A stretch of DNA of 20,729 bases, taken from Pelargonium nanum. Lineage: Eukaryota > Streptophyta > Magnoliopsida > Geraniales > Geraniaceae. The notes beneath the pieces were generated by a model that had not been told where the DNA came from, made no database searches, and was given only the letters and a program-made list of their open reading frames with translations. The stretch covers positions 1 to 20,729 of the forward strand of contig JAYMTF010001901.1 in assembly GCA_036897485.1 (NCBI GenBank). The letters run 5' to 3'. The position numbers and the translations under genes were made by a program. Positions 9,184 to 19,800 of this stretch are shown here, in pieces; positions within the stretch are counted from its first letter, which is position 1, and every line of letters begins with the position of its first letter.

Positions 9184-9591
9184 AACAAATTTAAAAAATT
9201 AAAAGAAAAAAAATTAAAAGGAAAAGAAGAAGGTGGAGAAGGGATTTTTTTTTGTTTGCTGGGAGGAGATTGGGAGCACGAAAGGTGTTCGACGAAATGC
9301 TAATATATATAAGAGATGGGAATGGCTGCTAAAAATGAGGGCTTTGTTTGGTTCACAATACGCGGAGTGGACGCAGGCAGAGGAGGAAAGAGTCTGCGCA
9401 GCAACAATTCCGTTGAACCATTTCTCTGGATTTCGTTGGTTAGTTGAAATAACGTGTTGCGGAAGTTGCAATGGCTTACACGTTTTTGGCCGTTCTTCTA
9501 ATACTAGATTTGCTAAGAGTTGTTTAGATGAGAAACAGTTGTGTTTAACATGTTGACTTATGTTACATGTACGATATTAAATAGTGTAACA
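9184..9591 (-). promoter_or_regulatory. 5' UTR and promoter region of the calmodulin-like gene
   Basis: Read on the minus strand, this region lies upstream of the ATG at 9183. A TATATATATT-type TATA box at about 9301-9312 implies transcription starting near 9270. The leader is rich in T and C. A long open frame on the opposite strand (9233-9556) has no recognisable domain and is not taken as a gene. No certain regulatory motif beyond the TATA box was identified. Confidence 0.55.
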
Positions 9592-9602
9592 AACGTAAAC
9601 TT

Positions 9603-9817
9603 TTTTTTTTAACAAAATAAGCATGACTATTATTAATCAAAATCCATCTCTGAAATTAACAACTGAGAGACATCACCGAACTAGAAGACCTAGCTAAAAC
9701 AGGAGCTACTTGGTTCGCAGATCGACTAATCCAACTAAATTCAACAAAAATAAAATTTGCAGCAATAGACAAAATGTCTCTAACGATCAGACCTAAGGCA
9801 CTGGAATTACCCTCCCT
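9603..9817 (-). mobile_element. 5'-truncated LINE (non-LTR retrotransposon), RNase H C-terminal remnant
   Basis: Read on the minus strand, an open frame runs from the truncation point at 9817 to TAA at 9656-9658. Its 53 residues match the C terminus of the plant LINE RNase H domain: SSALGLIVRDIL, then FVEFSWISRSANQVAPVLAR, i.e. the usual W-I-x-R-x-x-N-x-x-A-x-x-x-A pattern. A short 3' UTR and an A tract (T run from about 9601 on the plus strand) follow. The insert is flanked by an 11-bp direct repeat AACGTAAACTT at 9592-9602 and 9818-9828, the target-site duplication expected of target-primed reverse transcription. The frame is unbroken, so the insertion may be fairly young. It is far too short to be autonomous. 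Confidence 0.87.
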
Positions 9818-9828
9818 AACGTAAACTT

Positions 9829-11280
9829 AGATATTTTTTCATATTGCGATTCAAGTAAAATCAGTAATTGGTCTATTCTGCTTATAAGATAAACCTAATC
9901 CGTTTAGGAAGAATGCAGTGAGAGTTGTTTGTTTAAAGTTTGTAAAATTTACTTTTGATCGTTTCAACTTTATGTTGTATTATTTGTGTTACATAAGATT
10001 TTAAAATCAGTCTTTTGTGCTAAAGCCCATTTAGTTATAAAAAAGACTAGTGAATTCTGCCGTCTCATTGAAGTGAAATGATCCCGAAAGAGTTGGTCCC
10101 CTCATCTAGAATCCTCTCTGCCTTGACAAGGACAATAACTAGTAGTTGAGAATGCATTTGAGGAATAGAGCTTCCTCTATAATATTAGTAGTACAAAGTT
10201 CCGATATTGCCTTGATGAGTATTTCAATTTAGTTTAATGTGTGTCAAAATTTAAATAAATGAGCTACAATAACTTGCATCATTATATGTAGTCACTTCAC
10301 TTTATATTTATCACATTTTAGTTACCACTTCAACACTCTCCCTCACGTGCGAGTCTTATATTTTTCTTTGATAAATGAACAACGACACGTGCACAATCAA
10401 AGGTCTTTACAAATCGATACTTCCCCTTACGTGTAGGTGCACACTAGATTTTGTCCCTTTTTTGGTCTATATGTTTGGCATTATCATTTGGAAAATGTAC
10501 TAGAGAACAAAGTTAAGGGCAAGGTGAATTACACGAGACCCAAGAAAGAAGAGTGCCATGGAAATGACCCATTAAGGGAAAAGAGTTTTAGAGGTGAATT
10601 GCCTTATGGGTTACACAATAATAAATAGGCTGAAAAGCCAAGTAAAACAATAAATGTCACGTGAAATGTGCCAATATTTTCAAAATCAAATTCTTTCCTC
10701 ATTGCTAGTTCCTTGAAGTATAGATTTTTTTTGAAACATTTGTTATTATCATAATTATGATTTTATAATTATGGGTCGTTGCCTTATGGAAATGACTCAT
10801 TAAGGGCAAAGAGTTCTAGAGGTGAATTGCCACATGTGGAATGTTCAAAGTCCAATTGAGTCAATGTAGCTGAAATTCAACTTTTCCTTTCCACGACTTT
10901 AATTCAAATCAAACTAACTCAAACTACTACTTTCAAATTAGTCACTTATATTAACAATTCAATTAAGTATTTCGGTTCATTTAAAACTATTATTATCAGT
11001 TCCCATTCCTTGACCAAATCAATGGTAACCCATTACCAAAAATTAGTGAAAACATGTATTAAGATGAGGTTCTCAATATAAGGTGTTCTGCTGATATATA
11101 TATATAATGATGTAGCACCGTTTACTGAACCTTATAGTCATTAAAATTAACATAGGTTCACCCAATAACAGTGCACAGCTACTGTTCCTGAAGATTACGA
11201 GAGGCCTGTTCACAATGAGGCAACAGATCCCTGCTTTTTTTCTTCAGGTTTTCAAATTAATCAATTCAAAAACCCTAACA
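9829..11280. other. Gene-poor AT-rich intergenic region
   Basis: No gene is supported. Four ACGTG-core motifs (near 10345, 10385, 10434 and 10651) lie within about 310 bp. They may be G-box/ABRE-like sites or part of an old repeat, since the CTCCCTCACGTG wording looks like repeat-derived plant sequence. A diverged direct duplication is described separately (10558-10831). Short AT palindromes occur near 10750-10772 and a TA run near 11094-11105. Confidence 0.6.
10558..10831. repeat. Spaced direct duplication of 46 bp, 228 bp apart
   Basis: The 46 bases at 10558-10603 recur at 10786-10831 with three substitutions. Both copies start ATGGAAATGA and end GAGGTGAATTGCC. The words GCCTTATGG also occur after the first copy and before the second, so the original duplication unit was probably larger. 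No coding potential is evident. Confidence 0.85.
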
Positions 11281-11300
11281 AAATATAATCCAGCCATGTG

Positions 11301-11331
11301 CCCGCTACGATCACCAAAACGATCGTGCGGG
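11301..11331. repeat. Strong hairpin with a nested outer stem
   Basis: Bases 11301-11312 (CCCGCTACGATC) pair with 11321-11331 (GATCGTGCGGG): 11 base pairs with one bulged T around an 8-base loop. Outside it, AATCCAGC (about 11287-11294) pairs with GCTGGATT (about 11340-11347), separated from the inner stem by an asymmetric internal loop of 6 and 8 bases. The stems are GC-rich within AT-rich surroundings. It could be part of a structured RNA from the promoter at 11731-11880, but no known RNA family is recognised. Confidence 0.7.
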
Positions 11332-11382
11332 CGAGTTAAGCTGGATTCCCAATCTCGCAAACGAAGAAATTGCCTCAAAACA

Positions 11383-11730
11383 TTAGTTCGATGAATCGAA
11401 ACAGTTTAGGGACAGAGTGCGTTTGCTTAGAGAAGGCTCAAAACGCATAAAAATGACGAAAACGAAGGTATGTGCCAGTATATAAGGGCCCGAAGAATCA
11501 GCAGAAATCAGATTCAGGCGAGTGATACTGGAGAAATTGAATATCGCAAGCTTTTGATAAATTAATTGGCAGGATCGTCGAAACCTGGATCCAGTCAAGA
11601 AGCTGAACTTGCTTTCTTCATCAACCTTCGCTTCCGCAGGAGAATTTGAAATTTGAACAGACACACGATTTACATGGAGAACCTAGAACAGGCTGCGAGA
11701 GAGATGATGAAACTTACAGGCGTATCTGAG
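11383..11730 (-). other. Candidate transcribed region without a recognised protein
   Basis: This lies directly downstream, on the minus strand, of a well-formed promoter. A consensus donor (CCTGTAAGTTT near 11710) and a pyrimidine-rich stretch ending TCTCGCAG near 11694 could bound a short first intron. An open frame follows at 11682-11383 (starting VLHVNRVSVQISNSPAEAKV after a TAG), but it has no ATG. I do not recognise the sequence. It may be the start of a small or fast-evolving gene, a 5' fragment of a duplicated gene, or a non-coding RNA. RNA evidence is needed to choose. Confidence 0.3.
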
Positions 11731-11880
11731 ATTTTATAGGGAAAGCGAAACTGAGGCTAGGGTTTCCAAGGGCTATTTCGGTATTTAGTAGGGTTTTGTT
11801 AAATTAGGGCTTTAAGGCCCATCTCATCATGGTGGGCCTAGATGTCTAAATTTGAAATGGCTTACCCTAAGGCCCATCAG
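11731..11880 (-). promoter_or_regulatory. Minus-strand promoter with telo-boxes, site II motifs and TATA
   Basis: Read on the minus strand, there are GGCCCA/TGGGCC motifs near 11816, 11833 and 11872, three CCCTA-type telo-box words (AAACCCTAG near 11757, AAAACCCTA near 11789, AGCCCTAA near 11806), and CCTATAAAA at about 11733-11741. Order and spacing match plant genes for ribosomal proteins and other translation factors. It diverges from the small HSP gene that starts at 12104. No recognisable coding gene follows it. Confidence 0.65.
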
Positions 11881-11889
11881 AGCTCTGGA

Positions 11890-11981
11890 GAATGCTAGAA
11901 TGTTCGTGAGAGGAATAACCGAAATCAATCAGTACCGTTACTCCGGAGAGTACTAGAATTTTCATCAACGTCTTATAAATA
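11890..11981 (+). promoter_or_regulatory. Heat-shock elements and TATA box of the small HSP gene
   Basis: GAA repeats occur at 11890-11892 and 11898-11900, the latter paired with TTC at 11903-11905 (AGAATGTTCG). A second unit, AGAATTTTCA, has GAA at 11956-11958 and TTC at 11961-11963. A TATAAATA box is at 11974-11981. These nGAAnnTTCn units close to the TATA box are the binding sites of heat-shock factors and indicate heat induction of the gene at 12104. Confidence 0.8.
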
Positions 11982-12103
11982 GCAGATCTATCCATTTCCT
12001 TTTCGCGTCGAAGAATCGAAAATCAACCAGCAATTCCTACAACTTTCTGAGCAGCCAAACACTATTTTCTCAGCAGCCAAACACTCTCACATCTTTGAAG
12101 AAA

Positions 12104-12574
12104 ATGTCGCTCATTCCAAGTTTCTTTGGCAACAACCGCAGGAGCAGCGCCTTCGATCCCTTCTCGCTTGACGTCTGGGATCCGTTCAAAGAGTTCCAGT
12201 TCCCATCTGTTCCCGAACTTTCTCGGGAAAATTCTGCGTTTGTGAACACGCGCATAGACTGGAAGGAGACGCCGGAGGCTCATGTGTTCAAGGCTGATCT
12301 TCCAGGGATCAAGAAGGAGGAGGTGAAGGTGGAGGTTGAAGATGACAGGGTGCTGCAGATCAGCGGAGAGAGGAGCGTGGAGAAGGAAGACAAGAATGAT
12401 ACGTGGCTCAGAGTGGAGCGCAGCAGCGGCAAGTTCAGGAGGAGGTTCCGGCTGCCGGAGAATGCGAAGATGGATCAGGTGAAGGCTTCTATGGAGAACG
12501 GTGTGCTCACTGTGACTGTCCCCAAGGAGGCAGTCAAGAAACCAGATGTCAAGTCTATTGAAATCTCTGGTTGA
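12104..12574 (+). CDS. Class I cytosolic small heat-shock protein (17-18 kDa)
   Basis: One exon encodes 156 residues. The start MSLIPSFFG and the VWDPF motif (24-28) are signatures of plant cytosolic class I small HSPs. The alpha-crystallin domain runs from about residue 50 ([19 protein letters not shown]) to about 141, with the family phrases LQISGERS (84-91), [15 protein letters not shown] (101-115) and [12 protein letters not shown] (130-141). The C-terminal I-E-I motif (152-154) is the IxI anchor used for oligomer assembly. It is an ATP-independent holdase that binds unfolding proteins in the cytosol until Hsp70/Hsp100 refold them. The ATG at 12104 is chosen because it begins the family's conserved start and follows a leader of about 100 bases after the TATA box at 11974. 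Heat-shock elements lie upstream. Lack of introns is typical. Confidence 0.97.
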   Translation: MSLIPSFFGNNRRSSAFDPFSLDVWDPFKEFQFPSVPELSRENSAFVNTRIDWKETPEAHVFKADLPGIKKEEVKVEVEDDRVLQISGERSVEKEDKNDTWLRVERSSGKFRRRFRLPENAKMDQVKASMENGVLTVTVPKEAVKKPDVKSIEISG

Positions 12575-13041
12575 ATTGAGAGTGATTTTGTCAGGTGTTT
12601 GTGATCAAATGAGTATGGTTAAAGCTATCTAAGGTCCATGCGAGTCGAGTCTGTGTAACTGAGATTGTTGATGTAAGAAAAAATCTACTAAATAATATAA
12701 GTATATAATGTTTTTGGTTTTGTAAATTGTGGCAATTTGATCTACTCATGTTCAGCATGAATATGCTGAAAACAAGACTTACATTTTGAACTTAAAATGT
12801 GCACATTAATGAATCCCAATTCATATAATGTACTGCTAAATCTCTAATTTTGGTGTGCTAATTGATGCAACCTAAATCCATATTTCATTTACAACAGTAG
12901 AGTAAAATTTTACAAATACTTGTTCAAGATAGTTTGCTAAACTCCTGTGGACACCAGAGAAAGAAAACATTTTGTGGCTGTCCACTAAAATCATTAAGCA
13001 TCCATGGACAATCCGGTTTCTCCTTAGCCCGCATTTCATCA
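12575..13041. other. Convergent 3' UTRs of the small HSP and the oxidoreductase gene
   Basis: The plus-strand small HSP ends at 12574 and the minus-strand oxidoreductase ends at 13042, so this gap holds both 3' ends. It contains AATAA-like words on both strands and no further gene signal. Confidence 0.65.
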
Positions 13042-16000
13042 TTATTGACCTTGAACCGCAAAAGGTGCACAATCAACTTTGCTAGGATTGCCCAACACCA
13101 TATCAGCAACCATTTCAGCAGTGCCTAAAGCCTGAAAAGTGAACCAAAATGATGAAGATGTTCTTGAATACAGAGACCAGTGCTGTCCAAGACATAACCA
13201 GAGAATACAGATTAGCCCACACAAAAATAAGGCCAAACAATTTCATGTAGTTCTTTAGCAGAGAGGAAGAAAATGGAAAATACCATAGAAAGTCCATCTC
13301 CTTCATGTCCAGTTGCAAGGAACACATTTGATAAACCGGGCACGGGCCCTATCATTGGCTTACCATCAGGCGCTGAGACCAGAAGACCGTTAGATCACAT
13401 AACTTTGCAGCCAATTAAAACTAAAAAAACACTTCTGATTGACAAATACTATATTGGGACTTACTATAAGGACGTAACCCTACTCTCACTTTTCTGCTCT
13501 CACTGAACTCAGTAAGGGGCTGATCTCTTAAATTGGGAAAGAATTCCCCAGCTCGCTTCCATATCAGGTCGATAACAGATTCATCTACTTCAGTACTAAA
13601 TCCAGCAAACTCGCGGCTACTTCCTGAAAACATGGACAATGGATTGAAGCAATGCATTGAGCTACTTAGTATAATGAATCATTAATCTAAAAGCTAAGGT
13701 CTCTGGTGAAACTATGAAGCATAACATTAGACATGCGAAACCAATTTGACTGGCAGAAGAAAAATATCGCCATCCTTTCTAACAAGACATAATATCAATA
13801 TATCATCAACAGAGACACCAAGTTATCCTCCACAATGAAGAATTAAACTATGTAGGGCAAAAACATAAATTTACCAAGAACAAGATTTCCTGCTGAGTCC
13901 ATGGTGGCAGTCATCGAAACAGACAAGCTTTGCTCATTGTCATCTAGATCTAATGTGGAAGTTGCAGTTTGATGACTGAGATAACCAACCTCCATCAAAC
14001 CATGATTCAGTTTAAATGTATTGAAATTTTCAAGCACAAGCAGGTGCCCCTGTCATGCAGATAAAGTAGAAGGTGAGTTTTATACAAAAATATATATATA
14101 TATGGAAGCTCATATGACCAAACTGAACATATGAGGAATACAATCATCGCTTGAAGATAAAATCATTTCTTTTAAAGGGTATGTTCCTCATCACCAGACT
14201 TGTTTGTTTATATCACAATTACAAAGCCAACTAATAACTGGAAACTCTATTATTCATATGGAGAGATGTGCCCACCAGAGGTGCATTGCTTTACGTTTGA
14301 CTAAAATCATGAGACACAAATAATACATCAGAGTTACCTGTACGTCTAACTTTTCATGTCAACCATAGAAATAAACTGAAGTGTTGGAGTAACTTCAAAT
14401 AAAGTTCAGTCATTAAAACTACTAAAACGATGGTCAATATCTTACTCTTATTATACCCGTTGCTAAATAAGCTTCATTTCAGCCCCTTTTTCTTCACAAT
14501 TTGTCTATGCATACAGAATATATATCCTTTTATACAAAAGAAACCTGGAACATCAAGTGGTTACATATATTTTGCAATATATATAGATTGAGGAACTCTA
14601 TAGTTATAGAACTTACCTTTCTAGGCTTTACAGGGACATCTAACACAATTCCTAATTCTGTAATAAGGTCATGCATCAAAGACCCACTCCAACAACCAGC
14701 AGCAACTATAATGGCCTTCTTACTAGACAAGGTATTCTTTGAAGTTTGAATGGCTTCAACCTCCCCAGTGCTACTAGATCTGAGGATCAAACAATTACAA
14801 TAGTTAATTCCGATTCTCTATTTTGGTTTTCTCATAATAGCATAATAGTTCATCCAAAAAAGATGACAACAAACCTTAATAAACGGGTCACTGGATTGTG
14901 ATAGAATTCCGCATATCTGCCTTCCAATGCAAAATTCCTGTTAGCCTACATATCAACTTATATAGACATAAGGAAAACAAAGAAACATAATCGAGATATT
15001 GAGCACCAGCTACACCTAAAAGGAAGAACCTTTTCAAGATATGCAACAGTATGATGAGCATCCAATTGATAGTCATCTGGTAGAAAAGCAGCCCCACTTC
15101 CTTCCCCAGCCATGAGTGCAGGTTCCTTTGAAAGCAGATCATGACAAGACAAGTACTCTGCCCTCAACCCAGCTTCAGATAGCTGCTTCACCTTGCTTTT
15201 TAGCATGGTCAAATCTTGTGGGGTTCTACCCACTAACAAGCTCCCTGTAGATTACAATTTACATCGTAACGGATAAAAAGAGAATCTCAGCCAAGCTTTT
15301 AACGACTGAAAGTAAGCCAATCACGACGAGACAGTTTCAACTTATATATTATTACTCGCCCCAATGAATTTGTGGCCAATGATTTTTAGTCTTGGCCTAT
15401 ACTCAGGCAAAGAGTTACCAGCTATTCTCAAACATATAAGGAAACAAACCAGTGACTCAATAAATTCAGTTCCCACTAACATAACTTCTAACATTTCTAG
15501 GAAGCTCATACATAAAAAAGGTTAAATCTTTACCATTGCAACACAAAAATTGTAGTCCAATAGTTAATACCTGTCTTCTTCCAGCCCAATACATCAAGAG
15601 GATTCAAGCCTTGATCATGAACGGTCTCTGCCAACATCTCCCACAGATTCTGGCTTCTCAAGCTCAGATCCCATATATCACTCCCTGGGTTTTTGTGTGC
15701 CATCCATATATAGCCCTGCCCTACGCGCAAATGGTCGAACAGAAGGTGAGTACTTAGCAAAAGTCCACAGTTCTATCAGAAAGGCACGTACGGTTACCTG
15801 CGCCGGTGGCGCCAGAACAAGGGACTGCCTTGTCCACGACGGCGACGGACAGGTCCGACCCGATAAGGAACTGGCGGGCGATGGTCAACCCGATGATGCC
15901 GGCTCCGATGATCACAACGTCAAAAGACTGGTGCGAAGAAGAGATAAAGCTTGACCGGGAAAGACTGACGGGTTCGGGTCGATATCCTCGGGTTGCCTTG

Positions 16001-16086
16001 TTTGACGACCAGGAAAACAATTTCCGGGGAATTTTGGAGCCAAAGAAGCTTGATTGGGACCGAATGGCAATACGGGAAAAGTACAT
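13042..16086 (-). CDS. FAD-dependent oxidoreductase of the DAO family, probably organellar
   Basis: Nine exons were placed by GT/AG sites and frame: 15798-16086, 15571-15720, 15030-15244, 14875-14945, 14617-14779, 13875-14049, 13465-13623, 13284-13372 and 13042-13131. They sum to 1,401 nt, 466 residues, with no internal stop. The N terminus (about 1-53) is rich in Ser and Arg with few acidic residues, like a plastid or mitochondrial transit peptide. The Rossmann FAD motif GAGIIG is at 61-66, with D85 ending the second strand to bind ribose. A DAO-type closing motif, VGLRPYTPDGKPMIGP (about 402-417) then GHEGDGLSM (429-437), completes the FAD site. It matches the plant single-copy family that includes Arabidopsis At5g48440, related to bacterial glycine-oxidase/D-amino-acid dehydrogenase enzymes; the substrate is unknown. 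Exon 4 could instead start at the AG at 14940/14939 with a later donor for exon 3, but the chosen pair keeps the frame and the family-like wording. Confidence 0.9.
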
Positions 16087-16882
16087 GCTTGGAGGTTGGT
16101 CGAAGTGTAGAACACTGAATATGAACAATATGTTTTTACACTGCTTGATTGACAATTTGAGTCATGACCCTGTGATATGATACACACACGACAAGAATTC
16201 AAAAGGATACGAGTTGAGTTTAATTGAGTTTGTGTTGAATTAGTATTGAATTAGTATTGACCAACCATTCTTGTGGTGAATTATTAAGATATGTATTTTA
16301 AGCGTTTAAGAAAATGTATTTTAAACTATTTTTGTTACTTTTGATACAATTTGTTTTACCATTACTCATCAAATTCATTTATTTGAATTAAATTCGGGTT
16401 TGACTCAATTCAGTTTAACATCAAACATATCTATCGATGAACGTTGGTAAAAAACAGACAACACTCAACGGTTAGTTCAAACTCGCTTCAAGTTGAAGTC
16501 GTGATTTTTACCAAGCACACAAGCTTTTAAAGAATACTACAAGTGAAGAAAATCTTTAGAAAGAATACTACACGTTCTGGCTTTCCCCAAAAAGAAAATC
16601 TTTAGAAAGAATACTACACGTTCTGGCTTTCCCCAAAAAACTTTAGGCACTTGAAGGCTTTCAGCTACCGCAGCACTCGAACGAAGGAGAAGAATCATTG
16701 ATGGACTGGCAAAACTTGGCTCATGTAGCATCTGTATGCTCCCATTAGTTTAAAGCCTATATGGGAAGAAACTCGTCGCAAAACATAATGTATAGTGTAG
16801 AGCGAGATTGTTCTTTGGGCTCGGTTCTGTAAGTAATGGAAGGAACTCTGAGCCAAAGCGCTACGCATCTAGAAACGAACCA
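16087..16882. other. Upstream region of the oxidoreductase gene and 3' end of the PARN-like gene
   Basis: No coding gene is supported. The part next to 16087 should carry the oxidoreductase promoter. A CT-rich or TATA-like signal is not clear-cut. A perfect 46-bp tandem repeat lies at 16547-16638. About 16740-16882 is probably the 3' UTR of the minus-strand PARN-like gene. Confidence 0.55.
16547..16638. repeat. Perfect 46-bp tandem duplication
   Basis: Bases 16547-16592 and 16593-16638 are identical and adjacent; both start AGAAAATCTTTAG and end TTTCCCCAAAA. A partial older copy, AAAGAATACTAC, is just upstream near 16530. Perfect identity points to a recent duplication. Confidence 0.95.
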
Positions 16883-19800
16883 TTAGGAGTAAAGTACGAA
16901 GTCACTGCACTGTGACTCATCTTCTGATAGGCCGTGAGGGTCTTCGAGCGCTTTGTCCAAAGAATCAGCTAACTCCGCCTCCCATATTCCCAATCTACAA
17001 ACTTTCTTGTAAGTTTCATATCCTGCTACTCTAACGCCTTCAGAAACCATCTCCCTCAATGATCCGCTTATCTCATCGCTATTCATTACATCCAGAAAAG
17101 TTTGAGACAAACCAGGTGTCGAGAAAACTACAATGGCACAGCTTTTATCCACTAATTGTACGTCAAATTCGGAAGAGAAAATATCACTGGACTCTTGAAG
17201 CAGGTTTTTGAGCTTTCGAGCAGACATAGTACCTCTGAATCCCCATAAGAATACCAAATCCTCGCATCTTACTTTTCTTGGATTGTTCTCCGAAACTCTG
17301 ATATCCCCATGAACTGCTTCTTGGGGATTGGTTAAGCATGGACCGAAGATGTTCGCATAGTCTTCAAGGGAAGAAAACAGATGCTTTTCTGACTGGTTAG
17401 AATCAGGAGCAGTTTTGAGTATGGAACTGAGCTTTGCAAACAGATGACATATACTGACGACATTATGCCCAAGATTTTTGTCTTCAAATTCTGTAGCTGA
17501 CAAAAATATGATGCAAAGTTAGGTCCTTCCTGAAGCCAATGACCAAGATTTATAGAGCGGTAGTCTTAAATCCACAATGTACAAACCAAAATCAAATTTT
17601 GGTTGTCAATATATTTTTCTAATAAATTGGACATGCCAGTTGACAGTTCTCACCACACTACACAACAAATCAAATATTTCACTTCATAGGAAATGGAAAT
17701 CCATGACAATAGTGTGTGCTCGTGTGTTACATCAAGTGTCTAGTGCATATACATACCTTGATGTGAGATTTCAACATTGATAGGGGTAAAAAAACTATTC
17801 TTGAAGTAGGAAATAGACCCAGCTAAATTGGCCTGTTTACGCAAAATACCAACTTCCTTCATCAGATGGTTGACATCAAGTACAAGGGGGAAAACCAAGC
17901 GCAAGGAGGAGATGAATTCCTCTGTATTAGGAGGTAAGGGCGCTAGAAATTTTGAATGAATAAATGTGAAATCTGCACGAGGCACAACCATAGTAGACAA
18001 ACACGGAAATGAATACGTAAACAGTATAAAATTTAAGGCAACTGAGAATCGGCTTATATAGAGATGTACCATTAAGGGAGCTGTAGGAGATGACTGGTTT
18101 CTGCGAAATTGAAATCATATCAATCACCGCTCGAAATCCACAGACTTTTTTAGTATCTTCCTCCTCCACATTCTGAAGTTCTCTCTATCAATTAAAACAA
18201 AAACACTGCATTACGAAATTAAGTTTAAGTTTAACTCATGACCTATTCATTATCAGCAAAGATAGAGAGAGATCCCCAACTGCAAAAAGATCCTTATCCT
18301 CTTTTGAAGTTGTTAAAACAACGCACACTGCCTGGGTTCCTCCACTCTTTGCTGGCATAACCAAAGGAACAAGGTCATCGGGTAAATCTGACAATGTCTG
18401 CATCCAACCCCAACACGATTAAATATCAACACTGAAATAGATAAAATGCTTTTGCATCACTTCCACTGAAAGCATCTAAATCAATCAACCTCTAGCACAA
18501 GCTGCACTTGATGTTCACTACAGACATCTATGTTGATGCATTGTCTTGAACCAAACTTGCTACTTTTTTGGATAAGATCTCTCATTGTCTTCAAAAAATC
18601 ATCTGCAAATAGCGTGTAGACACTCACCAACAAAATTCAGAAAAAAATATTTAAATGCCAAAATTATTTTAGTACAACATTTCCCTTACCCTCAACTTTT
18701 TGGATCTTCTCCAAGCAACCTTTTCTCCAATACTTAACCCGTGATTTAATCCTTTCCTTGAAAACCGCATCAGCAACAGAATAGGTGGGAGAAGATTTCA
18801 CAACTGGATCACAGGGTCTAAGATTCTTTGTCTTATATGCTGCCAATTCTTGGTCTCTAGATAAGTATGATATGCCTGCCACAGGAAAAGAAACCCATTT
18901 TGGCTCAGTAAGAACATTTGAAGACCAGAATGGACAGACACTTATACTTCAAATACACACTTTTTAGCTATAAAATGTGTTGGCTTTACCATACCTCAAG
19001 TAGCATGTTCAGAGAAAACAATATTACTAATAGAGGTTTGTAACATGAGTAACACAATCACAATCACAATCACAGGATTATTAATTAGTTTTCCGACTTA
19101 TTTCAGCGAGCATATCATCTTCCAGGAAAGTTAATAAACATCATAAATTGCCCACCGAAACCAGAAGATAATTACTTAAGGATTCAAGTCATCAAGGGCA
19201 CAACTCACCATCAGAAATGCAGACATTAAGATCAAAACCTTCTTGAGCCATGGATGTCAAATGTGATGTTTGACATGAAAAAGTGTAAGACGGCATCCCC
19301 ACCTTTACTTCATTCCTAGGGAACAAATGAAAGTTATATCTGCACCAAAAGAAACAATGTAACGTCACCAATTGACTAAAACAAAAACTGCCACTTTATT
19401 CAACCATTGTTAGTGGAAAAAAATTACCAGTGTGAGGCCAAACCATTTCCATTTTCAAGCATGTAGGCAAAAAAAAGAAAACAAAAACTCTAATGTTCAT
19501 GCTTTCAGTTTCTAAATAAAAAGACCCATATCAACGATTACCTTTCAGATTGAAAATGGTAAGTCAGTGCAAAACCAAATAATCAAAACTAACCAATCCA
19601 GTGATGCCAAAAGTAAGTTCACAATGCTAGTCTTGGTAAACAAATTTGAAACAAAAAAATAAATAAATAAATAAACTATCCTTCTAATTTTCCTACAGTT
19701 TCTCATAAACCAAACAGCCAAGAAGGCAATCACAAAAGGGTGAGCCCAAACCATTTTCATTTTTCAAGCATGTAGGCAAAAAACAGAACAAAAACTCTAA

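Noticed and set aside
9233-9556. 107-codon plus-strand frame upstream of the calmodulin-like gene
   Set aside because: It has no recognisable domain, overlaps the opposite-strand leader and TATA box, and does not begin with a family-like start.
10320-10450. LTR retrotransposon end suggested by the CTCCCTCACGTG wording
   Set aside because: No paired LTR, primer-binding site, polypurine tract or target duplication could be found.
11281-11700. C/D-box or H/ACA snoRNA behind the telo-box promoter
   Set aside because: A TGATGA word exists near 11620 but no properly placed CTGA D box or k-turn stem; H and ACA boxes are too degenerate to claim, so only a structured region is reported.
16928-17000. 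GYETYK motif near the C terminus of the PARN-like protein as the catalytic H-x-x-G-Y-D motif of PARN
   Set aside because: It lies after the RRM-like fold, whereas the catalytic motif in PARN lies before it; the properly placed segment reads NLGHNVVSIC and lacks the Asp.
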